A stretch of DNA of 64,000 nt from Flavobacterium anseongense (lineage in GTDB: Bacteria; Bacteroidota; Bacteroidia; Flavobacteriales; Flavobacteriaceae): the NCBI RefSeq assembly GCF_021608185.1, contig NZ_JAKIHN010000009.1, forward strand, positions 1 through 64,000, read 5' to 3'. The notes below the pieces were generated by a model. That model saw only the letters and a program-made list of their open reading frames with translations. It did no database searches and was not told where the DNA came from. How positions within the stretch are numbered: position 1 is the first letter of the stretch; each line of letters starts with the position of its first letter. The translations under genes and the position numbers were made by a program. Below are positions 1 to 9,600 of this stretch, one piece after another.

Positions 1-22
1 TAAGCCGAGTGTACTTTTGTAA

Positions 23-84
23 AACCCAACGCAACAAAACAGTAAAAAGATATAACGGACAGCCCGGCCCGAAGGGACACGCCA
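23..84 (-). repeat. Dispersed structured intergenic element, copy A
   Basis: A locally GC-rich block in AT-rich surroundings. Read on the minus strand it begins GGCGTGTCCCTTCGGGCC, continues CGGGCTGTCC, then TTATATCTTTTT, and ends near GCGTTGGGT. The same order (GGCGT, a hairpin, CGGGCT, TCC, TATATCTTTT, AACGC or similar) occurs on the plus strand at 50122-50208. The hairpin differs between copies while its flanks are kept. It lies just downstream of the M1 peptidase gene. I infer a dispersed repeat or structured RNA element; its function is unknown. Confidence 0.6.
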
Positions 85-89
85 TAATT

Positions 90-1937
90 CTATTTCAATA
101 TCTTTTCTAGCGCTTCCACAGTCGTTGCATGATACCCTGGTTTTGCTTTGGCATAAATTTGTTTTGCCCAAACTTTCCCTTCGGGAGTTTTAATCATTTT
201 TTTGTATAACGGTGTTAAGGAATATGTTCTACTATAAGAAGTCAGGAATTGTTCGATGGCAGGGTAGGCAAATTTATACTGATGTTGTATCGCAATAATA
301 AACCATTGGCGTTTTACAACAAAGTTTCCACCATTAGTAAAGTTGAATTCTTTGTCGATGGCTGTCATTTCCTCAACGGTTAAATCTTTTGGTAGATAAT
401 CTATAAAGTGCTGTTTTTCGTTGGTTGACTTTATCTTTTGATTCAATCCATTAATGCCGGTTTTTCTCCATGTTTTTTGGATAGCGTCAATGGTGTTGAA
501 ATCTTCTGAAACCGGAGTGATTATATTGGATGGAATTCCCGGTTTGTAAATCCATTCCTCGGCTTTGATTTTATCAGCTAAAGCTTTGTCACCTTTGATT
601 AGATTTTTATTGTAATAATCCACAAATTCTTCAGTTGTTACCGATTGGAAGGCATGGTCATTGAAATAGTTAGTGATAAAAGCATCAAATTTTTTGCGGC
701 CAACAGCAGTTTCAATAGTCTGTAAAAAGGCATATCCTTTTTCATAAGGAATGTCACTCAATCCATCATCGGGATTTTTACCTGATGTGTCTATCTTTAA
801 ACGCGTATCAGGGCTTTCAATTCCAAGTTCATCCAAATTGTTTTGCAACACTTTTCGGCTTAAGACGTCCTGCATTTGGGCTTCGTTAACTCCGAATACT
901 TCTTCACCAATTCGGTGTTCAACATAAGTGGTAAAACCTTCGTTGAGCCAGGTTTCATCCCATGAGGCATTGGTTACCAGGTTTCCGCTCCAACTGTGTC
1001 CTAATTCGTGTGCTAACAAACTGGTTAACGAACGATCGCCGGCTAAAACGGTAGGTGTAAGAAAGGTTAAATTTGGATTCTCCATTCCGCCAAAAGGAAA
1101 ACTTGGTGGCAGCACAATCACATCATATCTGCCCCAACGATAGGATCCAAATAACTTTTCGGCTGCGTAGACCATTTTTCCTAATTCAGCAAATTCCCAT
1201 TTGGCTTTATCAATTACAGAATGCTCAGCATAAACTCCGGTTCTGTTATCAATAGATTTGAATTCGACGTCACCAACGGCAATCGCCATCAAATAGGATG
1301 GAATTGCTTTTTCCTGTTTAAAAGTATACACTCCGGTATCGTTTTTCTGTTGTGGATTGACAGCACTCATTAATGCTATTAAATCTTTTGGAACAGTAAC
1401 TTTAGCATTATATGTAAAACGAACTCCAGGTGAATCCTGACAAGGAATCCAAGTTCTTGACCAAATGCTTTGTCCCTGTGAAAACACAAATGGATATTTT
1501 TTATCGGCGGTTTGTTCAGGCTTCAGCCATTGCAGTGCTACGCCATCTTTAGTTGTGTTGTAATAGATGTTGACCTTGGTAGTATTCGGTTCTATAGTTA
1601 TATGAAGTGGTTTTCCGTGGAGTTCAATTTCATTTCCCAGTTCGAATTTGGTTTCTTTTTCGTCATCGCCCAAAGTAACTTTGGTGATGTTCAGCGTGTT
1701 TTCATCGAAGATGATTTCGTTTCCTTTGGAGATATTATCAATTGTCCACGAAGCTTTTCCTGAAATAGTTTGGGTGTCAAAATCGACTTTAATATCTAAA
1801 TCCAGGTGTTTGACAATTGCTTCAGATGAATTTGAAAAGGAGTGGGAGTCTTTTGTTGTTTGATTTTGTATTGGTTCTGCTTTTTTTTGACAGGCAGTAA
1901 AAGTAATGAGAACTATCAGTAAACTTAATTTGTTCAT
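90..1937 (-). CDS. M1 family aminopeptidase, lipoprotein
   Basis: A 615-residue zinc metallopeptidase. A lipoprotein signal ends in LITFTAC (Cys16), so the protein is probably membrane-anchored outside the cytoplasm. The GGMEN substrate-binding motif is at about 283-287. The zinc site HELGH is at about 310-314, with the third ligand Glu in LNEGFTTY at about 333. The surrounding sequence (GNLVTNASWDETWLNEG) and the total length resemble the leukotriene A4 hydrolase branch, which has an N-terminal beta domain, a catalytic domain and a C-terminal helical domain. The expected role is removal of N-terminal residues from peptides. It is the last gene of a minus-strand run, separated from pdhC by a terminator and a short repeat. 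Confidence 0.9.
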   Translation of the reverse strand: MNKLSLLIVLITFTACQKKAEPIQNQTTKDSHSFSNSSEAIVKHLDLDIKVDFDTQTISGKASWTIDNISKGNEIIFDENTLNITKVTLGDDEKETKFELGNEIELHGKPLHITIEPNTTKVNIYYNTTKDGVALQWLKPEQTADKKYPFVFSQGQSIWSRTWIPCQDSPGVRFTYNAKVTVPKDLIALMSAVNPQQKNDTGVYTFKQEKAIPSYLMAIAVGDVEFKSIDNRTGVYAEHSVIDKAKWEFAELGKMVYAAEKLFGSYRWGRYDVIVLPPSFPFGGMENPNLTFLTPTVLAGDRSLTSLLAHELGHSWSGNLVTNASWDETWLNEGFTTYVEHRIGEEVFGVNEAQMQDVLSRKVLQNNLDELGIESPDTRLKIDTSGKNPDDGLSDIPYEKGYAFLQTIETAVGRKKFDAFITNYFNDHAFQSVTTEEFVDYYNKNLIKGDKALADKIKAEEWIYKPGIPSNIITPVSEDFNTIDAIQKTWRKTGINGLNQKIKSTNEKQHFIDYLPKDLTVEEMTAIDKEFNFTNGGNFVVKRQWFIIAIQHQYKFAYPAIEQFLTSYSRTYSLTPLYKKMIKTPEGKVWAKQIYAKAKPGYHATTVEALEKILK

Positions 1938-1965
1938 AGGTAATTTTATTTGGGTCTAATTTAAA

Positions 1966-2003
1966 AAGAAAAACCCGTTTTGGAATTCCAAGAACGGGTT
2001 TTA
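1966..2003 (-). terminator. Rho-independent terminator after pdhC
   Basis: An inverted repeat with arms AAAACCCGTT (1971-1980) and AACGGGTTTT (1994-2003). On the minus strand it is followed by a T-rich tract. It sits between the pdhC stop codon and the M1 peptidase start, so it should end the pdhA-pdhC transcript. Confidence 0.8.
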
Positions 2004-2013
2004 TTATCTAAAG

Positions 2014-2037
2014 GTCTTCGACAAACTCAGACTGACT
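2014..2037. repeat. Short dispersed repeat, CTTCGACAAGCTCAGG family (degenerate copy)
   Basis: The sequence CTTCGACAAACTCAGACTGAC is a degenerate member of a family also present at 31245-31268 (inverted) and 53339-53363. All three lie between genes. Confidence 0.5.
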
Positions 2038-2042
2038 CTTGG

Positions 2043-3674
2043 TTATGCCAGCATTGTAACAGGGTTTTCTATATACTGTTTCAGGGTTTGCAGGAATTGC
2101 GCTCCTGTTGCTCCGTCAATAGTTCTGTGATCACAAGCTAATGATAACATCATAGTGTTTCCAACTACAATCTGTCCATTTTTTACAACCGGTTTTTCTA
2201 CAATGGCTCCTACTGAAAGGATAGCAGAATTTGGTTGGTTGATGATGGAGTTGAATTCAGTAATACCGAACATTCCAAGATTAGAAATAGTAAAAGTACT
2301 TCCTTCCATTTCTGATGGTAATAACTTTTTGCTTTTTGCTCTTCCGGCAAGATCTCTAACGCTTGCGCCAATTTGAGATAAACTCATACCATCAGTAAAT
2401 GGCAATACCGGAACTACTAATCCGTCTTCAACTGCTACAGCAACACCAATATTTACGTGGTAGTTGATGGTAATAGCTTCTGCTGACCATTGTGAATTGA
2501 TCTTTGGATGTTTTTTCAACGCCAATGCACTAGCTTTAATCACCATATCGTTGAAAGACACTTTGGTGTCCGGAACACTATTAATGACTGCTCTTGATTT
2601 CATTGCTTCGTCCATTGTTACTTCAATTACTAAGTTGTAATGCGGTGCTGTGAACAATGATTCTGATAAACGTTTCGCAATGATTTTACGCATTTGCGAA
2701 TTTTTGATTTCTTCTGTTGCTATTTCTCCTGCTGGTACAAATGGTTTTGCCACGGTTGGAGCAGGTTGTGCGTTGTCAGTAGCTGGTTGAGCAGCCTGAC
2801 TTGTCGCAGCCGCTAATGGAGTAAAGTTTTCCACATCACTTTTCGTGATACGACCGTTTTCTCCCGAACCTTTTATTTGAGAAAGATTAATTCCTTTATC
2901 CTTAGCAATTTGTTTTGCTAATGGCGAAGCAAAAATTCTTCCTCCATCAGTTGTTGTTTGAGTAGCTTCTACTGTTGGTACAGCTATTGCTGATTGTTCT
3001 GTTGCAACCGGAGCAGTAACTGGCTCAGCACCACCTTTTTTATAATTTTCGGCTATGCCTGAAACATCTGTTCCTGCAGGACCGATGATAGCTAAAACGC
3101 TGTCAACCGGTGCAGATTCTCCTTCGTTAATTCCGATGAACAATAAAGTACCGGCGTTGAAAGATTCAAATTCCATAGTAGCTTTATCGGTTTCGATTTC
3201 AGCAAGGATATCACCTTCTTTAACTTCGTCACCTACTTTTTTCAACCAGGTCGCTACGGTTCCTTCTGTCATTGTATCACTAAGACGAGGCATCGTTACT
3301 ACTACAACTCCTTTTGGTAAAGAAGCTGGAGCCGATGCAGCAGCTGGTGCTTCTGTAACATTAGGTGCTGTAGCTTCAGCCTTAACTTCCTGAGTAGCTT
3401 CTGCAGCACCTGAAATTAATCCCGAAATATCTTCACCTTCATTTCCGATGATTGCTAATAATGAATCCACCGCAGCGGTTTCACCTTCTTTAATTCCTAT
3501 ATATAATAAAGTCCCTGAATTGAAAGATTCAAATTCCATTGTAGCTTTATCAGTTTCGATTTCCGCAAGGATATCACCTTCTTTTATAGTGTCGCCTACT
3601 TTTTTCAACCAAGTAGCAACAGTTCCTTCTGTCATCGTATCGCTCAAACGCGGCATTGTGATTTTTGTCGCCAT
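2043..3674 (-). CDS. pdhC: Pyruvate dehydrogenase E2, dihydrolipoamide acetyltransferase
   Basis: A 543-residue E2 subunit that transfers the acetyl group from lipoyl-lysine to CoA. Two nearly identical lipoyl domains occur, at about 1-80 and 125-205. Each carries the ETDKATMEFES motif, with lipoylated Lys at about 43 and 164. Ala/Pro/Thr-rich linkers follow each domain. A peripheral-subunit-binding domain (RIFASPLAKQIAKDKGI) lies at about 247-285. The catalytic domain ends with DHRTIDG (His at about 516). The two lipoyl domains are also close repeats at DNA level, which suggests a recent internal duplication. The gene begins 2 bp after pdhA ends, so the two are co-transcribed. No E1-beta gene lies nearby. 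Confidence 0.97.
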   Translation of the reverse strand: MATKITMPRLSDTMTEGTVATWLKKVGDTIKEGDILAEIETDKATMEFESFNSGTLLYIGIKEGETAAVDSLLAIIGNEGEDISGLISGAAEATQEVKAEATAPNVTEAPAAASAPASLPKGVVVVTMPRLSDTMTEGTVATWLKKVGDEVKEGDILAEIETDKATMEFESFNAGTLLFIGINEGESAPVDSVLAIIGPAGTDVSGIAENYKKGGAEPVTAPVATEQSAIAVPTVEATQTTTDGGRIFASPLAKQIAKDKGINLSQIKGSGENGRITKSDVENFTPLAAATSQAAQPATDNAQPAPTVAKPFVPAGEIATEEIKNSQMRKIIAKRLSESLFTAPHYNLVIEVTMDEAMKSRAVINSVPDTKVSFNDMVIKASALALKKHPKINSQWSAEAITINYHVNIGVAVAVEDGLVVPVLPFTDGMSLSQIGASVRDLAGRAKSKKLLPSEMEGSTFTISNLGMFGITEFNSIINQPNSAILSVGAIVEKPVVKNGQIVVGNTMMLSLACDHRTIDGATGAQFLQTLKQYIENPVTMLA

Positions 3675-3676
3675 AA

Positions 3677-4678
3677 TTATAGTCTGTGAGGGATGAAAGG
3701 ATAATTTTCTTGTTCGTAAACCACATCATACAATTGTTGTACTTCAGGGAAAGGAGATTCTTCGGCGAATGTTGCACATTCTTCAACTAAATCTTTTACT
3801 CTTTCGTCAATGATTTCAATTTCTGCATCGGTTGCATACTTGTTTTCCTTGATGATGTCAAGCACTTGAGTGATTGGGTCAATTTTTCTGTATTCTTCTA
3901 CTTCGTCTTTCGAACGGTATAATTGTGCATCCGACATGGAGTGACCTCTGTATCGGTATGTTTTCATTTCTAAGAAAGTTGGTCCGTCACCACGACGTGC
4001 TCTTTCCATAGCTTCGTGCATAGCCTCGGCAACTTTTACAGGATTCATTCCGTCAACTGGTCCGCATGGCATTTCATAGCCCAAACCAAGTTTCCAGATA
4101 TCGGTATGATTTGCAGTTCTTTCTACAGAAGTTCCCATTGCATATCCATTATTTTCGCAAATGAATACTACAGGTAATTTCCATAACATAGCCATGTTGA
4201 AGGCTTCGTGTAATGAACCCTGACGCGCTGCACCATCACCAAAATAGGTAAGTGTTACACCGCCGGTGTTGAAATATTTATCGGCGAAAGCCATACCTGC
4301 ACCAACCGGAATTTGAGCTCCAACGATACCGTGACCACCATAAAATCCGTGTTCTTTTGAGAAGATGTGCATAGAACCACCCATTCCTTTTGAGGTTCCG
4401 GTTACTTTTCCAAGTAGTTCTGCCATTACTCTTCTTGGGTCAACACCCATTCCGATTGGCTGCACGTGATTACGATAGGCTGTAATCATTTTGTCTTTTC
4501 CACCTAAGTTCATAGCGTGTAATGCACCAGCTAAAACGGCTTCCTGACCATTGTATAAGTGTAGAAATCCTCTAACTTTTTGTTGAATATAAAGTGCTGC
4601 AAGTTTGTCTTCAAACTTTCTCCAAAGTAGCATGTCTTCGTACCACTTTAAATAAACTTCTTTTGTTACTTCTTTCAT
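3677..4678 (-). CDS. pdhA: Pyruvate dehydrogenase E1 component, alpha subunit
   Basis: A 333-residue thiamine-diphosphate-dependent alpha subunit that decarboxylates pyruvate together with a separate beta subunit. The diphosphate/Mg site GDGAARQGSLHEAFNMA is followed by the ENNGYAMGTS stretch, and YRGHSMSD is the conserved phosphorylation-loop region of the family. Length is typical. The ATG is followed by a protein that aligns from its first residues (MKEVTKEVYLKWYEDMLLWR). It precedes pdhC by 2 bp. The beta subunit (pdhB) is absent from the window and must be encoded elsewhere, an arrangement known in Bacteroidetes. Confidence 0.96.
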   Translation of the reverse strand: MKEVTKEVYLKWYEDMLLWRKFEDKLAALYIQQKVRGFLHLYNGQEAVLAGALHAMNLGGKDKMITAYRNHVQPIGMGVDPRRVMAELLGKVTGTSKGMGGSMHIFSKEHGFYGGHGIVGAQIPVGAGMAFADKYFNTGGVTLTYFGDGAARQGSLHEAFNMAMLWKLPVVFICENNGYAMGTSVERTANHTDIWKLGLGYEMPCGPVDGMNPVKVAEAMHEAMERARRGDGPTFLEMKTYRYRGHSMSDAQLYRSKDEVEEYRKIDPITQVLDIIKENKYATDAEIEIIDERVKDLVEECATFAEESPFPEVQQLYDVVYEQENYPFIPHRL

Positions 4679-4762
4679 TTTTTACTTTTTGCTAAAGCGT
4701 TATTAAGTTGTAAATTATATTTCAACGCAAAATAGTTCACTCACATACAAATTTGCGAATGG

Positions 4763-4770
4763 CAAAAGTA
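4763..4770 (-). promoter_or_regulatory. Candidate -7 box for pdhA-pdhC
   Basis: On the minus strand this reads TACTTTTG, matching the Bacteroidetes TAnnTTTG box, 84 bp upstream of the pdhA ATG. No TTG is seen at the expected -33 distance, so the call is tentative. Confidence 0.35.
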
Positions 4771-4818
4771 AAACATTCCGAGTTAGAAGTAAAATTTTAA
4801 AAGAGTAATTTTTACCTT

Positions 4819-5301
4819 TTATAAGAAGTTTTTGTCGAAGGTTAGTGGTAATAAATTTTTAATGGAATCTGATTTATAAATTTCACCACTTTCACCCATA
4901 AAATAGATTTCTATTGGCGAGTTTTGTTTGAATTCATATTCAGAAATTGATTGTCTGCAACCACCGCAGGGAGGAATTGGAGTAAGAGTCGGATTTGTAT
5001 CAGATGCTGCGGATATTGCCATTTTTACAATTCGTGCATCAGGATAGATTGCATTTGAATGGAAAATAGCAACTCTTTCGGCACAAAGTCCGGATGGATA
5101 GGCAGCGTTTTCCTGGTTTGATCCTAAAACAATTTTTCCGTTATCTAAAAGTAGTGCTGCTCCAACTCTGAATTTTGAATAAGGAGCATAAGCATTTTTT
5201 CTGACTTCGACAGCTTGCTGCATTAGAGATTGAACATCTTGCGGAAGTTCATCAACAGATTGAAATGCTGTAAACGAGGTTTTAATTTCTATTTTGTTCA
5301 T
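4819..5301 (-). CDS. cdd: Cytidine deaminase
   Basis: A 160-residue zinc enzyme that deaminates cytidine and deoxycytidine in pyrimidine salvage. The CAE motif (LCAERVAIF), with the catalytic Glu, and PCGGCRQ, with two zinc-binding Cys, are intact. Substrate-binding YSKFRVGAA lies upstream of them. Length fits the small tetrameric class, with a short N-terminal extension. The ATG at 5301 is the only sensible start. It lies between porV and pdhA on the same strand. A terminator between it and porV suggests it is transcribed separately. Confidence 0.95.
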   Translation of the reverse strand: MNKIEIKTSFTAFQSVDELPQDVQSLMQQAVEVRKNAYAPYSKFRVGAALLLDNGKIVLGSNQENAAYPSGLCAERVAIFHSNAIYPDARIVKMAISAASDTNPTLTPIPPCGGCRQSISEYEFKQNSPIEIYFMGESGEIYKSDSIKNLLPLTFDKNFL

Positions 5302-5325
5302 TTGCTTTTATTGATACTTATTGAG

Positions 5326-5361
5326 GAAAAAAAATCCAAATCTCTTTTTTGAAATTTGGAT
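5326..5361 (-). terminator. Rho-independent terminator after porV
   Basis: Arms ATCCAAAT (5334-5341) and ATTTGGAT (5354-5361) form a hairpin. On the minus strand it is followed by eight T residues. It lies just past the porV stop codon. Confidence 0.8.
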
Positions 5362-5385
5362 GTTGTTTTTATTATTTATCAGCTA

Positions 5386-6606
5386 TTAATAATCTTCGTA
5401 TTTATCACCAAAGTTAAACGATAATGAGAAGCGAAGTGTATTTTCTAATGGGTTTTTCACTTTTGATGCAGAGAACAAATAAGACACATCTACTTTAACT
5501 ACGTTGTATTTAAATCCGGCTCCAAGTGAGAAAAATTTTCTGGCACCTTTTATTGGACTTTCGTGGAAATATCCTAAACGGAAAGCGAATGAATCTTGGT
5601 ATAAATATTCGGTACCAACCGAATAAGTAAACTCTTTAAGCTCTTCACTAAATCCTCCGGGTGCATCTCCAAAAGAAGAGAAGATACCGGAAACCCAGTT
5701 GATTTTGTTATAGTCTGCAATGTTTTGATCTCTTATATCTATTTCATTCACCTCATTGCCATTTTCATCGGTGTAAGTTTGACTATCTACAATGCCATTA
5801 CCGTTTCTATCGGCACTTTGTGGTGTTGGCACTAAAAGTTTTGCCAACTCAACGCTTAAAGTTACTTTGTTGAAATCGTCAAGGATAAAGTCGTAGCCGG
5901 CACCAATTCTCATATTAGCCGGAAGGAAGTTAGCACTGTTATCGTCAGAAGCACCAGCATCGTAGTTGATTTTTGGTCCCATGTTTTGGAAATTAAAGCC
6001 AAGACGCAAACGACCGTTAAAATCGGCGAAAGCGGCTTCTTCACCTACATAATATCCTGCGATATCGACTGCAAATGAACTTGCCGGTTTGGAATCGGTA
6101 GATTCACCGGAGGGAATTCTTAAAGCAGAACGAATATAGCGTCCGGCAACTGACATGGCAAAACGCTCACTTAAGTGTAATGAGTATGAACCATCTAAAG
6201 CCAATTCATTTGGTTTAACAATTTGAGGTTCATCATCAGCATTCTGTCTTAATTCAATTTCACCTAAACCAAAATAACGCAAGCTTACTGCAAATGCACT
6301 TCGCTCATTGAATCGGTTATAGTAGGTAGCTTGTCCTAAAGAAATATCGTTAACTAAATCGGTTAAATAAGGAGTATAACTTGCTGTGAAACCTTGTTTG
6401 TCGGTAGCAAATGCATATTTTGCGGGGTTCCATTGTTGTGAAAAAGCATCTGGTGAAGTAGCAACTCCTTGGTCTGCCATACCTGCAGCTCGAGCATCGG
6501 CAGCAACTAAAAGAAACGGAACTCCGGTAGTGATAACTCGGCTATCTTGTTGTGCATTAATATTTTGTATTGAGGCTAGTAAAAATAATATTGCGAATTT
6601 TTTCAT
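5386..6606 (-). CDS. porV: Type IX secretion system outer membrane protein PorV (LptO)
   Basis: About 406 residues from ATG 6606. That start is chosen over an upstream TTG because it begins a clean signal peptide (MKKFAILFLLASIQNINAQ). PorV is a FadL-like outer-membrane beta barrel that shuttles T9SS cargo from the translocon to the PorU attachment complex. The early motif GVPFLLVAADARAAGMAD and the alternating hydrophobic barrel strands with an aromatic C-terminus (RFSLSFNFGDKYEDY) fit the family. It follows porU by 37 bp on the same strand, the usual Bacteroidetes order. A candidate promoter at 6628-6657 may give it an extra transcript. Confidence 0.95.
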   Translation of the reverse strand: MKKFAILFLLASIQNINAQQDSRVITTGVPFLLVAADARAAGMADQGVATSPDAFSQQWNPAKYAFATDKQGFTASYTPYLTDLVNDISLGQATYYNRFNERSAFAVSLRYFGLGEIELRQNADDEPQIVKPNELALDGSYSLHLSERFAMSVAGRYIRSALRIPSGESTDSKPASSFAVDIAGYYVGEEAAFADFNGRLRLGFNFQNMGPKINYDAGASDDNSANFLPANMRIGAGYDFILDDFNKVTLSVELAKLLVPTPQSADRNGNGIVDSQTYTDENGNEVNEIDIRDQNIADYNKINWVSGIFSSFGDAPGGFSEELKEFTYSVGTEYLYQDSFAFRLGYFHESPIKGARKFFSLGAGFKYNVVKVDVSYLFSASKVKNPLENTLRFSLSFNFGDKYEDY

Positions 6607-6627
6607 TTTCAATTTTATAAAAGTTAA

Positions 6628-6657
6628 CAAATATAGTATTTTCCTAAAGGATTACAA
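6628..6657 (-). promoter_or_regulatory. Candidate internal promoter for porV
   Basis: On the minus strand TTG (6657-6655), a 19-base gap and TATATTTG (6635-6628) match the Bacteroidetes consensus. The -33 part lies inside the 3' end of porU. The -7 box is 22 bp upstream of the porV ATG. Confidence 0.45.
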
Positions 6658-9600
6658 GTTTTTCTATTTTTTCTGCCTTTTTATTCGATAAAGTGGACTT
6701 TACAGTCAATTTATAGACATAAACACCTTTACCAATTCGGTCTCCAAAATCATCTTTTCCATCCCAGGTTATTTCTCTTGAAAGAAAACCATCTGTTGTT
6801 ACGGTTTGATTTTTTGTCCATACAATTTTACCTGTTATGGTCATTACCTGTACTTGAACATCCAAAGGTTCAAATGGTCTGTTGTGAGAAAACCAAAATT
6901 CGGTATAACTTACAAACGGATTTGGATAATTTAGTACATGTTCAAGCGCAATATTTTCATCGCCAACCACTACAAATTGAATTTCGGCAGTAATGGGATT
7001 ATTATAAACATCCCAGGCTTTAAATGTAATTGTATGCAAACCTGGGGCTAAATTTCGGAAAGGGAAATAAACTCTGCCTTTTGTGTAATCATCTAATTCG
7101 GTTTGATAATAATCATTCATGATGTAGGGCTTTGTTTCGTCTCCATCAAGAATACCAACTATATCATGACCAATTCCGCTTGCGGTATTTATTCCGTGTT
7201 CGTCTTCGAGTATGGCTAAGAAAAACGGGGATTCATTTGTAATACCACCATTCACAAATGTTTCATCATTCATATATAATTTTACGGTTGGTCCAGTATT
7301 ATCGGCTACGGCACTAGTGTTGATTCCGCCAATTTTAATATCTGTATTTTGTCCGTATTTGTCTAAAAGAATCTGATTTCTTTTGGAATAAAAACTAATT
7401 CTTCCGTTGCCAACAAGAACTCTAATATCTCTTGGAACTACAAAACCAAACTCAAAAATACCATTTGCCACTGAAGCATTTCCTCTAAAAATAGTTTCGC
7501 CCAATGTTGTAAAAGGAATTGACGGGCTATTATTATCATTGTTAAGTGTGGTTCGGATTACGTTTTTATCAAAAATGTTAACCGATAATTCGCCATTATA
7601 AGTTTGTAAAAGGTTATTGTTTTCATCCAAAACTTCTCCGGCTAATTTTACAAATGCCAGCGATTGAAAATCATCGATTGGTCCAGAAACAGGCATGTCA
7701 TTAACTTTTGTCAGAACTACTCTTGGTTTTGGAATGGCTAACATTAAAGCAGGATCGCCTAAATAAAAGACAACGTTACTGGCAGTAGTAGAATTAAAAT
7801 TTTTAGCAAGACGAAGCGCTTCGGCAATAGAGGTGTATTCATCGCTGTCGTATGAGAATAAATACTCGGATAGTTTATCATTAAATACTTCAGCGTTTCC
7901 TTGGTCTATGGAACGAACAGTTGTTATCATTGATATAGCACCACCTCTTGGATTCCAATAGGTATATTCGCCGGCAGTCGGACGATAAGGATTGTCAAAT
8001 CTGGAAAAATCACAAGTGATAGTAATAAAGAGTGGATATTTATATCGGTTACTCAAATTTTGTCCATCTGATTTTTCCCAAATACGTTCACCTGATAAAC
8101 CATCTTCACCACCATGTCCTAAATAATTAAATACTAATGCTCCCTTTTCGAAAGCGGCAAAAATTTCTTCTCTTGCTTTTGGATATCTTTTTCCTCCGGC
8201 TGAAGTTTGCTGTTCATAAGAATCGAGTAATATTTTTTTGAAATTGATAAATGGTTTTTCAGCAACTATTATATCGGTAAGGTTATTTTGTTTGTATTGT
8301 AAAGATGCATCAGAAATTTTATCCGAATCATCGGCTATGGCTACATAATTGGTTCTCCAACTGCCATAGGATTTCAAATCATGGTATTCAATTACTTTGT
8401 TAACCATTTCATCTGCTTGTTGTGTGGTGCTGACAATCATTCGTCCGACAGCAATATCGATTCCGCCTAAATCAAAACTGATACTAGTGCCTCCATCGAA
8501 TGATGTATTGCCATAATCTAATCGACCTTCATCATCATTCATCATAGCAAAAAAATCATCTGAAGCAAAAGAAAACTGTGATTCGGAGTAACTATTCAAT
8601 GCCTGATATATCGGAACAATATTAGTGTTGTTTGCAATTCGGTCTTTAAAATCATAGGATGCATCTCCGAAAATGTTTAAGTATTTTACCCGTTCACCAA
8701 CCGGAGCATTAAAGTAAACGTATTTTACAAAATTTCTAATCGCTCCTATGTCTTGTTTTCCGGATGAAAATTCAGGATAAATAGTTTCCAGATTTACCAC
8801 TTTGACATTCAGATTAGAATAGCTTCTGTGAAAAGCAGCTAATTTTTCGGCTTGGGCATTTAAGAATTTAGGTGTAATAATTAAATAATCAATTTTCTGC
8901 CATTGCCCTTGCGCATCATTAAAAATAGTACCTTTTAAATTTTGGATATCCACTTTTGATTTCGAATCTTTTAATGGTGAATAATAATCGGAATTATCAA
9001 TGGCAATGTATTTTCGAACTTCTCCCAAATTGGATTTAAATGAAAAAGTACTTGATGTGGCATTTTCTGTTTTGGTTACGTTAAATCTATCGGTAATGTC
9101 CCAAATTTGTGAGATAGATGAAGCGTTTGAAAGTTGGTATTCACCAATGATTGTAGGTAAAGAAGCTGAAGCCTGATCAAACTGAAAACGGAATTGTTTG
9201 CCAAATGCCTGAAGATTTCTTTTGGCTTTGATGTTGATGTAATCTAAGTAGCCTTTTGAACTTGGCACGCCGCCATTATCATAAGTTACTTTTATGTTTA
9301 CATCTTCGGAAGATACAGTGGCAGTTGCATTTAAATTTCTTTCTATAACTAAAGCATCGCTGCTGCTTCCGGGATCTAGAAGAATATTTCCAACCACTTG
9401 TGTGTTGGCTTCTATTTTAAAATTATTGATGGTCGTAGTTACTCCGGCAACGTGAGCTTTAATTTCAATAGGAGAAGAACTTACAATGTTTGGAAATTTA
9501 AATTTAAATTCCTGCTCACTGTCGACACTAAAACTTTCTCCAAACCAAATTCTGCCTAACTTTTCAACATTGACATCATCAACTTCGTGAAACTGATAAT

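Noticed and set aside
3055..3696. Long plus-strand open frames opposite pdhC
   Set aside because: They are mirror frames of the two lipoyl domains; the composition (Ser/Pro/Ile-rich, no domain) and the strong pdhC match on the other strand exclude them.
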